From: Crocodylus rhombifer
Lineage: Eukaryota > Chordata > Crocodylia > Crocodylidae
DNA length: 64,000 nt
Reading direction: 5' to 3'
NCBI GenBank assembly: GCA_038503035.1
Contig: JAVSML010000039.1
Span: forward strand, 372,001 to 436,000
The notes beneath the pieces were generated by a model that worked only from the letters and a program-made list of their open reading frames with translations, was not told where the DNA came from and made no database searches. This document shows positions 35,405-46,933 of the stretch, one piece after another (positions within the stretch are counted from its first letter, which is position 1; each line of letters begins with the position of its first letter). The translations under genes were made by a program, and so were the position numbers.

Positions 35405-35770
35405 CACTAAGTCAATTACTGTGTCCAGTTCTGGTTTTCCACACTCAAAGTAGGCTTTGGAAAAGGAGGACCATAAAATAATTTGAGTACTGAAACCTAT
35501 AAAACAGGAGCCTTAACAAACTCAACTTTTTCTGCCTTTAAAAGAATAAAGGTTGAGGGCTGACTTAATCACTGTGTATTAGTATTATACCCAGAGAGGA
35601 TATTGAGGTGAAGGGTTATTCAGCCTGAATGAAAAAGAGCTAACAAGATCCAGTGGTTAGGAGTTGATGTTTGACAAACTCAGCCTTGAAACAAGATGCA
35701 ATTCCCTAGGAGTGAGAAAGTGTTAAAATGATGATGCAGTTACGATGGTCTAGGAATTGAGAGGCAAGGA
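35405..35770 (+). mobile_element. Ancient CR1/L3-like LINE fragment
   Basis: ATTACTGTGTCCAGTTCTGG and AACAAACTCAACTTTTTCTGCC fit the conserved YCVQFW and LNLFSL blocks of a CR1-clade C-terminus, followed by diverged RRLRADLI-like text. No frame stays open. Much older than the other CR1 copies. The downstream limit is uncertain. Confidence 0.55.
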
Positions 35771-35779
35771 TATTGGGAG

Positions 35780-35870
35780 GGTGATACTTTTATTGGCCCA
35801 GCGGTATAGTTGGGATAAAGTTAGACATGTTTTCGAATGCAAAGTATTCTTCTTTGGGTCTGAGGAGGAC
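35780..35870. repeat. Interspersed repeat fragment (SINE-like)
   Basis: Words TTTTATTGGCCCA, GTTAGACATG and TTTTCGAATGCAAAG...CTTCTTTGGGTCTGAGG follow the order of a dispersed sauropsid repeat I recognise by wording but cannot name securely. Non-coding. Confidence 0.45.
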
Positions 35871-36254
35871 AGCAAGCACAGAGATTATTTACAACCATGG
35901 GTAGAGCTGTGAAATTAGAGGAGGGAAATTCCCAGGGGTAGCAGACAAAAAAAATCCCAGCTTCAAAACAGTTGGCCACAGGAAATGGTGGACTCATCAC
36001 CACTGCTGTTTTTGAGACAAATTAGATGCTGTGTTATGTTTTGATGCAGCTTCTTGGAGAAATTCCACTCCCTGGATGTGTGTGTAGTAAGGAGAAAGAG
36101 TCTGATTGAACAGTGCTGAGTCATTCTGTCCTTGGAATCTGTGAACCTATGATTCCCGGTGTTCTCCCTTCTTTCGTAGACCTGAAGGAGAACAGGATTG
36201 GTTGTCTTGACCTTCTTGTATTCATAACACTTGCAGGTCTGCATTAAGACACTG

Positions 36255-36640
36255 ATTAAAATTAAATGTCATGCTTTCAGCCTCAGCTGGTTGCCTGCAG
36301 GGGTCATCAAGGACAGTGCACATTTCCACAATGCACAGTGGCTTTGATATATTCCTTTTCTCTTTACTACCTTCCTCTGAAGCATCAAATTATGGTTGCA
36401 GTGGTGGACTGGATACTATATTGGGCAGACCAGCACTCTGATGTGGTATAGAGCAATGTCTGTCTTAGCTGTCTGGTTAGTGTGTCTTGATCACATTTGC
36501 AGGGTCATGCTGATGGCCAGATTTGGGGTTGGGAAGGAATTTTCCCCCAAGGTAAATGGTCATGGTTCTTGGGAATTTTTTGCCTTCCTTTGCAGCAATG
36601 GGTGCGATTCACTTGCTGGTATCATGTGGAGACATAGCTG
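36255..36640. repeat. Unclassified old interspersed repeat
   Basis: The text GGGAAGGAATTTTCCCCC...GAATTTTTTGCCTTCC...TCACTTGCTGGTATC resembles a repeat common in turtle and crocodilian DNA. No reading frame or terminus was identified. Confidence 0.4.
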
Positions 36641-37295
36641 AATGGTAGGCAGGGCCCTGGGGGGCACATGCCCCCCCACAACAGGGCTGTCGCCTGCCAC
36701 TGACACCTCTGGCAGCTTCTGTGGGTGCTTGTCAGCCCCATCCCTGCGGGTGCTCCCCCAAGACTTAGGAGGCACCAGTCGCCCATGTCTGGGCATATTT
36801 TATCTAATCAATTCCCTGCCATTGCAGGAGCTTCCAGCACTAGAGACACTTTGTTTTCTCCTATTCTCTGCTGGTGGCAGGCAGTCAAGTGTCCTGAGAA
36901 CTGAAATGCAATGTTTAAGCCTAACTAACGTCTTTGGGATGGGTACAGGGTAATGGGTGAAACTTAACTTCTTTAAACTTTGAAGAAGTCTATGCAACTA
37001 CAAAACCTTTCTTGGGCTCAGATACAAAAAGTGGCCAAAGAGGAACTGAAACACCTGAGTCTGTAACTGTGACCCTGCTCAACTGCCACCTGACTCTGGG
37101 TGGGCAGATCCTCCACAGCTACCTCCATTTTTTGGCACAAAATTGTCCAGGGAACCTATAGTTTTGCTACTCCTCATTCTCAGAAGTATTTGAGACTTCA
37201 CAGGGCTGAGCATCTGGGTGCTTAATTCATGTCTAAACACAACTGGGATTCATAACCTCTGTGTTCCTCTTCCTTGGTCTCCTGAGGCATTCAAT
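36641..37295. other. Unique DNA, no gene seen
   Basis: No recognised coding or repeat signal. Confidence 0.45.
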
Positions 37296-37303
37296 ACAGT
37301 AAG

Positions 37304-38405
37304 TCAGGGGTAAGCAAAGTTTTTTGGCCAGAGTGCCAAAAAAACCCACAATGCCTACCTTGGAAGTTGCCGGAGTGCCAGAAAAACAAAATGAGGACAA
37401 GGGATACATGGCAAGATACCCTGCTTGTGCCTTTCGCCCCCCGCCCAAAGCCCCTGCCCACCAGCCCTGCTCATGACCCTTGCCTCCCATCCAAAGCCCT
37501 TGCCCCCCATCCCTGCTGCCCCTTGCTCCCCACCCAAGGCCCCTGCCCCCAGCCCTGCTCATGCCCCTTGCCCCCCACCCAAAGCCCCTGCTCCAAGCAG
37601 CCTGGGCTCCACGGCTATCAGCAGCTACCCAGAACCTGGCCCAGCTGCAAACAGCTGCTGCTTCCCTGCCTTGGCCCCGGTCCCAGCTCCAGCCCTGGCC
37701 ACAGCCCCAGCTGCCTCCCAGACCTGGCCCCAGGCTCCAGGGAGGCAGCAGATACCAATGATGGTCCCTGCTGTGCTACCCTCCCCACCACTTCTGCAGA
37801 GCAGCGTTGGAACCAGCATGGCAGAGCACAGCAGGGGGCACAGAAAGCTGCCTGGGATTTTGAGCTCCCCACTGCTCTGGCCACAGTTCCCCTGCAGGTG
37901 GGGGCAGCAGCAAGGGGTACAACCTTGCATGCTGCCCATGCTGCTCCCATGCCCACAGGGGATATCAGCAGCTACCCAGAGCCTGGGCCGACTACAAACA
38001 GCTGCTGCCCTCCCGCCCCAGCCCTGGCCCCAGTTGCCTTCCAGTCCCGGGCTCCAGGAAGGGAGCAGGTGCTGACACTGCACCCACTGGGGCTAGACTG
38101 GGGCTAGGGCCAGGGAGGCAGCAGCTGTTTGCAGTTTCCCAATTGAAACCGGCCCAGGCTCTGGGGTAGCTGCTGCCAGCCATGGTGCCCGGACTGCTCC
38201 CAGCAGGGCTTTCAGCCTCCCAGCCACCAGCTGGGAGCAGCCCGGGCTACTGGCTGGGAGCAGTTACCCATAGCTGGGGCCGGCTAAAGCTGGGAGGCTG
38301 CAAACAGCTGCTGCCTCCCTACCCCTGGCCCTGGCCCTGGCCTCAACAAGGAAAATACCTTTGTGTGCCATGCTCAACATGCGTGCCGGGGCTTGCTGAC
38401 CCCTG
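37304..38405 (-). mobile_element. hAT-superfamily non-autonomous element, GC-rich
   Basis: Left terminus CAGGGGTAAGCAAAG, right terminus CTTGCTGACCCCTG. The 8-bp flanks CAGTAAGT (37296-37303) and CAGTAGGT (38406-38413) match at 7/8, a decayed hAT target duplication. Subterminal words (GGCCAGAGTGCC, CTTGGAAGTTGCCGGAGTGCC) are the reverse complement of the right end of the 21982-23541 element, so both belong to one family inserted in opposite orientations. The interior has direct and inverted copies of a segment containing CAGCAGCTACCCAGA (about 37618, 37970 and, inverted, 38150). Long overlapping Pro/Ala/Leu-rich frames on both strands (up to 246 codons) reflect composition, not genes. Confidence 0.88.
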
Positions 38406-38413
38406 CAGTAGGT

Positions 38414-41400
38414 GTCCTCAGAACCTGCCAAACAGACCAGGCAACTATTTTTTTTCTTTTTAAGGAGAAGCCATGACCCTGTTTTTATATAATAGCTGTC
38501 TCATTAATGCACTCACCTAGGGTCTGAGAGACCTCAGTTCCCTCCTTCAGCTTGAGGCAATTCAAACTCTCATGTCCTACTTCTGTAGAGTGTTTCTTAA
38601 CAACCAGGGGTGTAGGCTGCTCTGGAGGGCTACTTTCAAGCTGCCTTGCAAGAGCTATTCTACAGTGAAGAAAAGAAATAAATATTCAGCCAGAGAAAAC
38701 AAATATGTGCATAACTCCCTAGGCTAGTGATTAAGGTGCTCATCATCACTTACCACCCACAGGTTGACATGGGTTCCAGGAGAGGAAAAAAATAAAGAAT
38801 GAGTGTACATGGGGAAGCAGCAGCAGCAACACTATCACTAGCAGCCGCAGATTTGGGGGGTTTTGTGTGTGCTTGCTTTGTTTTTAATCATTTGTGACCA
38901 TTGCTCTGTTTTTGGAGAAAGGGACTAGGCATCAATCCTTAGGAAAGCATTATGCATCCTGAATGGAGGGAGATGTTGATGCTAACCTGTGGGCAGGTTA
39001 GATTTCAGACACATACAACACATGGCCACTTCTGTATTTTGTAATCATTAATACATGGGCTTCACAAAGTCTCTAGTTATGAAAGAGGTTATTCATGAAA
39101 TCATAAAAATAAGGTCCTCTGTGTGTCACCAGAAACACTTTGTTAGTTCTTTCATTCAAATGTGTTTTGTGTATTCTTGGCTTCCTATATAAAAAGTCCC
39201 TCTTGCTTGAGCTTTGTATCTAAAATCCCCAATAATAATGATTGCTAAAGAAGGAAATACATACCCCTCCTCTAGCTCTCATAGTGGATTGGCAATCACA
39301 CTAGTAGAGACCTGCTAATTGCTTGTAACTGCTCCACTTACTGCTATGATTCATCAGTAGAAGAGCGGGCAAGAGCATGCAGGGGCGTTTGTTGTGCCAG
39401 CTGTGAATTTAAGCAAGTCTCAACTGATGCAACAAGTCACCACTTTCTGACTTATGCAGAACTCTCTACAACCAGTTGTTCCTAGAAGAGTGGGTGGGGG
39501 CAGCAGGAACACGTGGAAGGACAGGAAGGTTCAGGAAAGCATGCATCACTTAATCAGCACGTGGAAAGAGACATGGGAGGATGACATTTGTAATACGATA
39601 TCACATACCCTTGATATCACATACACTTGATATTAGCCAGAGAGGTAACATTATATCCTGAATGTCTGAACAGTCAGACACTTTTTACAGGTTACCATGT
39701 GATTAAATTAATTTTCTTGTCCCCACAGAGCTAGAAACATGGTATTCAGCACATTCATTCATTATGGCTGAAATGAACAAGTTACAATTGAATTTCTTCT
39801 TTTTCTCTGAAGGTCAGCAGTCTTTTTTTTCTTCTCAAGATTTTAACCATTCAAGTGCTTTTTCAAATGTATTAGGAAAAATAATGACATCAATCATTTT
39901 AATTTCTTTTTGTCAGCAGATCACTTAACTATGGCTACTCCCATATGGAGAAATAAAGCTGATTTGAAGGCCCCAATTCTAGTTTCAGATCTTAGACAAG
40001 AAAATTACTGCCCATTATTAATTTAATAATGAATAATTGATATGTGATTACCTAACTTAGCTGGATGTCACATATCGGGACCTTAATGGCTCAGGAATAG
40101 CAGTTATGTTATAATAGAGTATGTTACATCATAGTTGCTGATCAGGCTTTTCAGAGGAAAACCTTCATAAGTTTGATCCTTTTTACACTGAATCCTATAT
40201 ACACCATGATGGCACTGTAAAAGGGCCTTAAAGTGGGTGCAGGTGTAATTCAGGTCCCTTTATACTACCAGAACAATCTAAGAGGCACTTAGCAAAAATG
40301 AGAATCAAGCCCATCTATAAAGAAAAGTGACCTCATTCCAAAGATGCAAGCACAACGTTTCCAGGATGTTTCAGTATGCTGAAGCAATGAGTTTTTGTGC
40401 TATCAATATAATTCATCTACCTCTTTAATGGATATGCATTCTATCACAGTGAAGAATAAACAGCCAGAGTATTGGTATGGTGAGATTACTTCCGTCCATT
40501 TTTACCACACATATGAAAACCACAAGCAGGTTATCTAGAAAGTTGAACACCTGTGCATTTATGAATAAGGGACTGGAGGTTATGATAAAACTTTTTCCTT
40601 TACTGATCATGAGCCACTTTATGAGATTCAAATGATGCTGGAACCTTTAAAAGTAGGAATTTAGAAAGGCACTAAGGCAGAATATTGCATTGCAGGCATT
40701 GTGATGGGTAACCCAAATGAAAAATTGTGATCAGCTGGTGTTACAAATACAAGTGGCATCTGCTGCTATTACAGATGGAGAGAAGTAGAAGATAGGGATG
40801 AAAGTGAGGAAAAGAGGCGGGGGGAAACTACAAAAACACCCACACTCTGTAACAAAATACAAAAAGATGACCCCAGGCAAGAGATTTTTTTTAAGTGCGT
40901 TGCATGGGGAGTGACGTTTGTGAGCTCCATGGCATTGTTGGTGGTAATACCCAGCATAATACAAAGAATTCCTTGTTATGTTTCCCAATGATTTGTTCTG
41001 AGTGACTGTAGCACCGGCTTTGTTTACTGGATTTAGTCACTTGATCACTCGCCCACTGGCTTATTCCTGCCTCCGGTCATAATGATTTTGGCTGAATCCA
41101 AATAGCTCAGCTATTAAAAACAACATTCAGGCATGGCAGTGGCCAAAAGCTAAAGATCAGTCATAGCTACAGTCTACTAGCCTGCGCTTGGATAGGCATT
41201 GATGTGGGGGAGAGTTGGGCAAAGCATGCTGGGCCTAATCCTATTCTTGCTGACAAGTGTGACACCCAGTAAAAACCTGAGAAGGGAACATAGCCCACTA
41301 GGCCCATGTTTTAAGCTAAAAGATGTCTCCAGATTCTCTTGCTCCCTAATATCTAATCACAGCTGTGCTCCATGCCCACAGAGTGCTAACAGGATCCCAG

Positions 41401-42563
41401 CAGGGGCTATTGCTCATAGCAGCAGCAGCTGTGGAATGGCATCCCACTCCCCCAAGTGAATTTGCAGTCCATTACTTGGCCCCTTGTTATCATATCCAGT
41501 GGTAAGACTTCAGGGGATGAGGTTGGCAGGGAAGTCATGCCTCTTTCTGTGTCTGTGCATGGAGGATGAATGACAAGTGAGGGAGGCACCAAGGAACTGA
41601 GCAGCATTCTCCTCTCTGACACTAGACTAGGCTGACAACTTGGATGTGGTACAAAAGATATCTCTTTCTCAAGAAAAAAATGGTGTTGGACAGTGAAGAA
41701 AAGCTAGCCACCTCTCCCCCAACCCTACCCCCTGCCAAATCCCTCACTTTAAACACGTGATGGGTAGTTTGATGGGCGCTAATAGACAGGCATAATCTAA
41801 ATCAGTGGAGGGGACAGAGAGCACTCTGCAGTTCCCACCTGACCACCCTAAATGTTAGTAAAGCCAACCCAGAGTTTCTGGTTCTAGAGTGAGAGACTTG
41901 AGCAAGTTATATAGTATACTCAAACCATTGACTGAACAATTACATTTACATGTAATTGGAATAGCTCTTTCAAATGTCTTAACATGGGCAGAACAGTATA
42001 TAACCTTTTTCTATGAAATGGCTGAATCATTTCGCTGTAAAAAAACCCACAACTCCAGCCTGAGGCACACAATCAGCATACAAATATTCAGCTCAGCAAA
42101 TGAAAACAAGGTCTTGTCAAGCAGATTTAATGTGAGATGGCTCTACCCAACCCAGCTGTAACAAACATTCATTCCTTATTAATACTTGATAGTCAACTCT
42201 AACTCCTCCCCTACCCCTTCCCTGTGTAATGTGAATGCAATGTGTATAACAGCAGCAGGAACTAGGGGGCAGTTTTTAGAGCTATGCTGACAGTTTATTT
42301 GGACTGCAACTCCCAGAAACCCACCAGGGGCTGGGGGACAAGGGAAAAAGAAAGAGGATGCTTGGGGCTGGAGTAAGGGGACATGGAGCGTGCACATGGA
42401 ACCTGGTGGCACTGTGCAGGGCTGCATGGCTCTAATCAGCCCTACACAAAGGAGTGCACGGTGGAGCTAGCTATTTCACTGACCCAGTCAACCAGGACTG
42501 TCGACTGACAGAGCTGGACTCAGACTTGGGGGCAGCTGCAAGCTGCTGTTTGAGTCCTTTAGG
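38414..42563. other. About 4.1 kb of unique DNA, no gene seen
   Basis: AT-rich with no transposon end, coding domain or RNA gene recognised. Weak tRNA-like words near 38720 are insufficient to call a SINE. A small tandem repeat at 39597-39635 is listed separately. Confidence 0.5.
39597..39635 (+). repeat. Short tandem repeat, 17-bp unit
   Basis: About two and a third copies of GATATCACATACMCTT in a row. Minor slippage-type repeat. Confidence 0.85.
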
Positions 42564-42571
42564 GACTAAAG

Positions 42572-43855
42572 CAGGGGTGGGCAATTATTTGGGCCCAAGG
42601 GCCACATATGGTGTTCTGGTGAGCTCTCACAGGCTGGGTCAGCACCTCCCCACTCTCCAAGCAACAACTTACCAAAACTCCCTATGTGGGCATGGTGCTT
42701 AGGGGCAGGATGGGTGGGTGCAGCTGGGATCACAGGGTGCAGTCATGGGGTGGTGACAATATGGAGCCAGGACCAGGTCAGAGCCACGATCTGCTGCCCA
42801 CATGCCACTGTGACAGGTGCAGGTTCTGCAGGTGGAGGGGTGCAGGGAGCAGGTCATAGCTCTTCCCTGCCCCAGCCCTGTGCTGTCACTGCCCTGCAAT
42901 CCTGGCCCCAGATGCAGTTCCCTGCCCACCCACACACCCTGCCCGCATGGCTCCCTGGATCTGGATCTGCATCTGGGGCTGGGATTTTGGGGTGGTGACA
43001 GCACCGGCCTGGGCAGAGCTGGAAGCTGCCACTGGGCCTGGCTGGGGGCTGCAGCACACACAAAGTTGGGAGTGGGGGAGAGGAGGGCTGTGAGACTCAT
43101 GAGAAGGGGAGGCATGGGCAGGAGATGGTCACACGTCACCACCAAACCTGGGGGAGTTTCCCTCTCCCTTCCCTTTACCTGTCCCCTTCCCTGGCCTGGG
43201 GCACTCAACTAGAGGTGGGAAAAAGGAGGTGGACCTGGTGGTGACTCCATGCCCTGCCACATGTTTGGAAGTAGCAACCAGGACCTCCCCGAGCTGGGGC
43301 TTCAGGAGGTAGGCGGTGCTGAGGCACCCTGTCCCATGCCAGCCCACAGCTTGCCTGCCCCAGGATGCCTATGTGGCCGTGGCAGCTCCCAGCCCCACCA
43401 GTTTTGTGTTGGGTGTAGCAGCATGGAGTGGAGCGGTGCGGGGTCAGAGGCAGCAGCAGGAGCCCTGGTGAGAGTGCTGTTTCTGGGACCAGGACTGGGG
43501 TATGATCTCTATGGAGAATGGCTGGGAGCCATGTGGGCAGGGCACACAGCTGGGTGGGGACCTGAGTCTGGACATGGAGACCAGCCCTGGACATGGCGCC
43601 CTCACCCGGGTTCCCGTCACTGCTGCTGCTCCTGCGTTGCTTTGCTTTGCACTGCTCTGCTCCACACTGAGTCAGTGGGGTGGGGGCAGGGGTGGCCACT
43701 GCCATGCAGGTATTTTGGGGCGAGCTGGGGGTATGCATGGGATGGGGGTGCCCCCAAAGACCTGCCATTGGCCAGGCTAAGGGACATGCCATGGGCTAGG
43801 AAAAAACACTCTGTGGGCTGGATCTGGCCTGTCGGCCATATTTTGCTCACCCCTG
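42572..43855. mobile_element. hAT-superfamily non-autonomous element with perfect 8-bp TSD
   Basis: Termini are CAGGGGTGGGCAATTATTT and, at the right, ATTTTGCTCACCCCTG, an inverted pair with subterminal GGGCC/GGCC words. The 8-bp target duplication GACTAAAG is exact on both sides (42564-42571 and 43856-43863). The interior is GC-rich and G/C-strand skewed. It carries a local inverted pair (CCTGGCCCCAGATGCAG near 42901 and CTGCATCTGGGGCTGGG near 42968). Frames up to 218 codons on both strands lack any transposase motif and are treated as composition artefacts. Confidence 0.93.
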
Positions 43856-43863
43856 GACTAAAG

Positions 43864-45106
43864 TCTTGTTTGGGGATACCTCTGGAGGTGAGGAGGGGAA
43901 ATTAAGGTGCTGAGTGTATGTTACCAGCACTGATGTTTGTTTACCTTTTTTTACCTTTAGTGTGCCTTGGTAGTTGTTTCTTACACCTTTGGATCTGAGA
44001 CATGTTATTAAATTTAAGCTTGGGGACTGGTGGGCAGGAGGGATACATAAGGCAGCAGGTCAAGCACTGAAACAGTTGGACCTGCCAGAGAAATTGCTAC
44101 ATGAAGCAGCGACAGTCATAGTTCCAGTTTCTTTAACTGAAAGAAGAGATGACCCTGGGATGTAGGTATGGACAGAGCAGTGCTCAGACCCCTCCCTTTC
44201 CTACTTTTCAGTCCTTTGTAGTCATGCACTGATTCCCAGTTTTTATTTCACATAATTAATATGCTAACTGGATTTTACCTCATAAATGTACTTATTGAAT
44301 GGATCCCCATTATTCATACCCCATGAAACATTTTCAGGGGGTTTTTTCTGTCGTAGATGTCTCAAATTAAGCACCTACATTGGAACTGAAGTATATAAAT
44401 AGAAGTGACCAGAGCTTCATTGGTACTGTTGAGGTGATATTGATTTTCATTGGTACTGAACACTCATGATTTTCACCAAAATCAGCAAGGCCTCAGCATG
44501 GTCAACACCTCTGAAAATAGGTTCCTTTCTTTTAAGTGCCTAGTTTTATGTATCATGTTAGAAAAATTTGCCCTATAGCTAGATGTGCTGCTCAGGCAAG
44601 ATTGTGCCCAGGTGTTATTCTTTGTAATCTAATATTTTTTACTTTCTGAAATATGCTGAATCTCTTGCCAGGAATATTAGGGACAGTGCAAAGTAGGTTA
44701 GAGATTGCTGTAGTCTCTGTTAAGTGAGAGTCTTGTGACCTTCTTGTTCCTTGATCCATGTGCTGCAGATCATTTTTATACCCCCTTTCTACCCTGAATG
44801 CCTAATTTCATGTAATTTATGCTAATTTTCCATTTTACACCCACCTGAACCAATTTTCCTTCCTACTCACCTCTGTGTTTATATCACCAGTGAATCTGAC
44901 CCTCTGCTGTCACACCAGAGTAACCTATACTGTCATTCAGATGATATCTGAATTTGGCTTGTAGTCCTTCAAACACTTCTTAATGAAATGAGGCCCCTGA
45001 AACTCTGTTCTTCAGTTGTTTTTATGAGCTGATCTATGAACTGATCTTTTATAAACTTCTGTTTTTGAAGTTAAGCCAAGGCCTTAGCATATACATTTTT
45101 AAAGCA
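43864..45106. other. Unique DNA, no gene seen
   Basis: No recognised coding or repeat signal. Confidence 0.5.
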
Positions 45107-45182
45107 TCTAAGGGATTCAGGGTTGTTGGTTATAGCCGTGTTGGTCTAAGGACATAGGCAGATAAGGTCTAAGGGATTCAGG
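45107..45182 (+). repeat. 46-bp SINE-like insert with perfect 15-bp target duplication
   Basis: The 15-mer TCTAAGGGATTCAGG occurs at 45107-45121 and again at 45168-45182. Between them lie 46 bp including GGTTATAGCCGTGTTGGTCT and AAGGACATAGGCAG, wording I recognise from the 5' end of a dispersed sauropsid repeat. Long perfect target duplications are typical of retroposition. The insert is very short and ends without an A-rich or LINE-like 3' tail. Confidence 0.85.
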
Positions 45183-45439
45183 AAGACAAGTTTCATTGAA
45201 AGCAATTGGTGCATGTACCCCAAATTCTTAGGCAGGTTTGAAAATACTACCTTTAGTGCCAGCCATGGTGGTCTTGTGATATGACGATTTGTTATTAGCT
45301 ATTAGATACTGTTATTCATTTATATAGGATCATCAGTGCACCAGGAAGAGAGAAAATAGATTTGGGACAGGTACAGATATTATACTTTTACTAGTATCAG
45401 TGATTGGAAACCGGTCTATGCCCCCACTCTTCCTAAGAC

Positions 45440-46815
45440 AAAACGTAAAGTGTTGTTTGTGGGAGACTCCATCCTGAGGGGAACTGAGGGGGTAATCTGC
45501 CACCCCGACCACTTAGTCCAGGAAGTCTGCTGCTTCCCAGGGGCCCACATCTGAGACATTGCGGAGAAGATCCCTAAGCTCCTCCAGCCCACTGACCACT
45601 ATCCCATGTTCCTTACTCATGTGGGCACCAATGACACAGCTGGGAGTGCTCCCAGCCAAGTCATGAGGCACTACAGGGATTTGGGAGCAGGGCTTTTAAG
45701 GGTCTGGGGGCACAGGTGGTGTTCTCTTCGATCCTCCCAGTCTCGGGGTACGGGCTGAGGAGGAAGAGGAGGATCCAGGTAGTTAACCAAAGACTGCGGC
45801 ACTGGTGTCATCAGGAAGACTTTGGCTTCCATGACCAAGTTTGCTGATGACACAAAGATATGGAGTGATGTGGACACACTTGAAGGGAGAGAGAGGCTGC
45901 AAATAGATCTAGACAGACTACAAAAGTGGGCAGATGAGAACAGGACAGGGTTCAATGTAGACAAATGCAGGGTGCTGCACCATGGGAGAAAGAATCCACA
46001 GCATACATACAGGCTGGGGAGTTATTGACTCCAGGATGAACATGAGCCGCCAATGCCAGATCACAGCCAGCAAGGCCAGCCATACCTTGTCATGCATCCA
46101 AAGATGCATCTCAAGCCGGTCCAGAGAGGTGATACTGCCTCTCTATGCGACTTTGGTCAGGCCGCAGTTTGAGTACTGCATCCAGTACTGGGCACCACGC
46201 TTCAAGAGGGATGTGGCCAGCCTGGAGAGGGTTCAGAGGAGGGCCATCCACTTGGTGAGAGGGCAGCAGGACAGGCCCTATGAGAAGAGACTGAGGGACC
46301 TGAACCTGTTCAGCCTCAGCAACAGGGGGCTGAGGGGGGACCTGGTGGCTGCCTACAAACTCATCAGGGGAGATCAACCACAAATAGGTAGAGCCCTTTT
46401 CTCCCCAGCACCACCTGGGGTGACAAGGAACAATGGTAATAAGCTGATGGAGAATAGGTTTAGGTTAGAGATCAGAAGGCAATTTTTTACAGTTAGGGTA
46501 GCCAAAATCTGGAACCAACTTCCCAGAGAAGTGTTCCTCACCCCTACCTTGGGCAAATTCAAGAGGAGGTTGGATGATCACCTGTCTGGGGTCTTGTAAA
46601 CCCAGCATTCATTTCTGCCTGTGGCAGGGGGTCAAGCTAGATGATCTGTTCAGGTCCTTCCTGACCCTAGCTACTATGAAACTATGACCACAGCCCGCTC
46701 TTTGGCGAGAGAGGCAGAGAGCTCCTGGGAAGAGATGGCCTCCACCTTTCTCCGCTGGGGAGGAAAGTCTTCTCAGCCAGACTGGCTGACCTGCTCCACC
46801 TGGCTTTAAACTAAA
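45440..46815 (+). pseudogene. CR1 ORF1 SGNH/GDSL-esterase domain, split by a nested CR1
   Basis: 45440-45837 encodes VLFVGDSILRG (block I with the catalytic Ser), GAHI then a stop at 45552-45554, AEKIPKLLQP and HVGTNDTAG (block III). After the nested insertion, 46684-46815 resumes with DHSPLFG and LLGRDGLHLSPLGRKVFSARLADLL, which carries the D-x-x-H catalytic pair. The frame is continuous across the insertion site once the insert and one 7-bp duplication are discounted. An esterase domain in ORF1 is an established CR1-clade feature. The N-terminal coiled-coil part is absent. Confidence 0.85.
45838..46683 (+). mobile_element. Nested CR1 LINE 3' fragment with 7-bp TSD
   Basis: Begins at the FADD motif region (KFADDTKIWSDVDTLEGRERL) and runs to a tail ACTATGAAACT at about 46672-46683. 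ATGACCA flanks it at 45831-45837 and 46684-46690. The coding remnant (to 46599) has a deletion of about 55 bp near 46020 between HTYRLG and IDSRMNMSRQC, then an open 205-codon stretch to the ORF2 C-terminus (LPLYATLVRPQFEYC, LNLFSLSNRGLRGDL, FKRRLDDHLSGVL). Younger than the host CR1. Confidence 0.92.
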
Positions 46816-46933
46816 CCTGTTTGGGGACGGGGGGACTACCACCACTGAGCAACCTTTGCTGGCCCGCTGAGCAACCCTTGCAAAGCCAAGGCATTTAAGG
46901 GAGAACACCCCTGCCCCAGACCTGGTACAATCT

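Noticed and set aside
37367..38107. 246-codon plus-strand frame, Pro/Ala-rich
   Set aside because: Lies wholly inside a hAT element, overlaps long frames on both strands, and shows no domain. Open only because GC-rich DNA has few stops.
38705..38780. tRNA-like A- and B-box words (AGTGATTAAGGTGCTC, GGTTGACATGGGTTCC)
   Set aside because: No cloverleaf could be drawn and there is no A-rich tail or TSD; at best a decayed SINE, too weak to call.
42296..42330. GGACTGCAACTCCCAGAA resembles the ZNF143/SBS promoter motif
   Set aside because: The match is imperfect and there is no CpG island, TSS or gene nearby; such words also occur in dispersed repeats.
43249..43905. 218-codon plus-strand frame
   Set aside because: Inside the 42572-43855 hAT element, extends past its right end, composition-driven, with competing antisense frames and no transposase motif.
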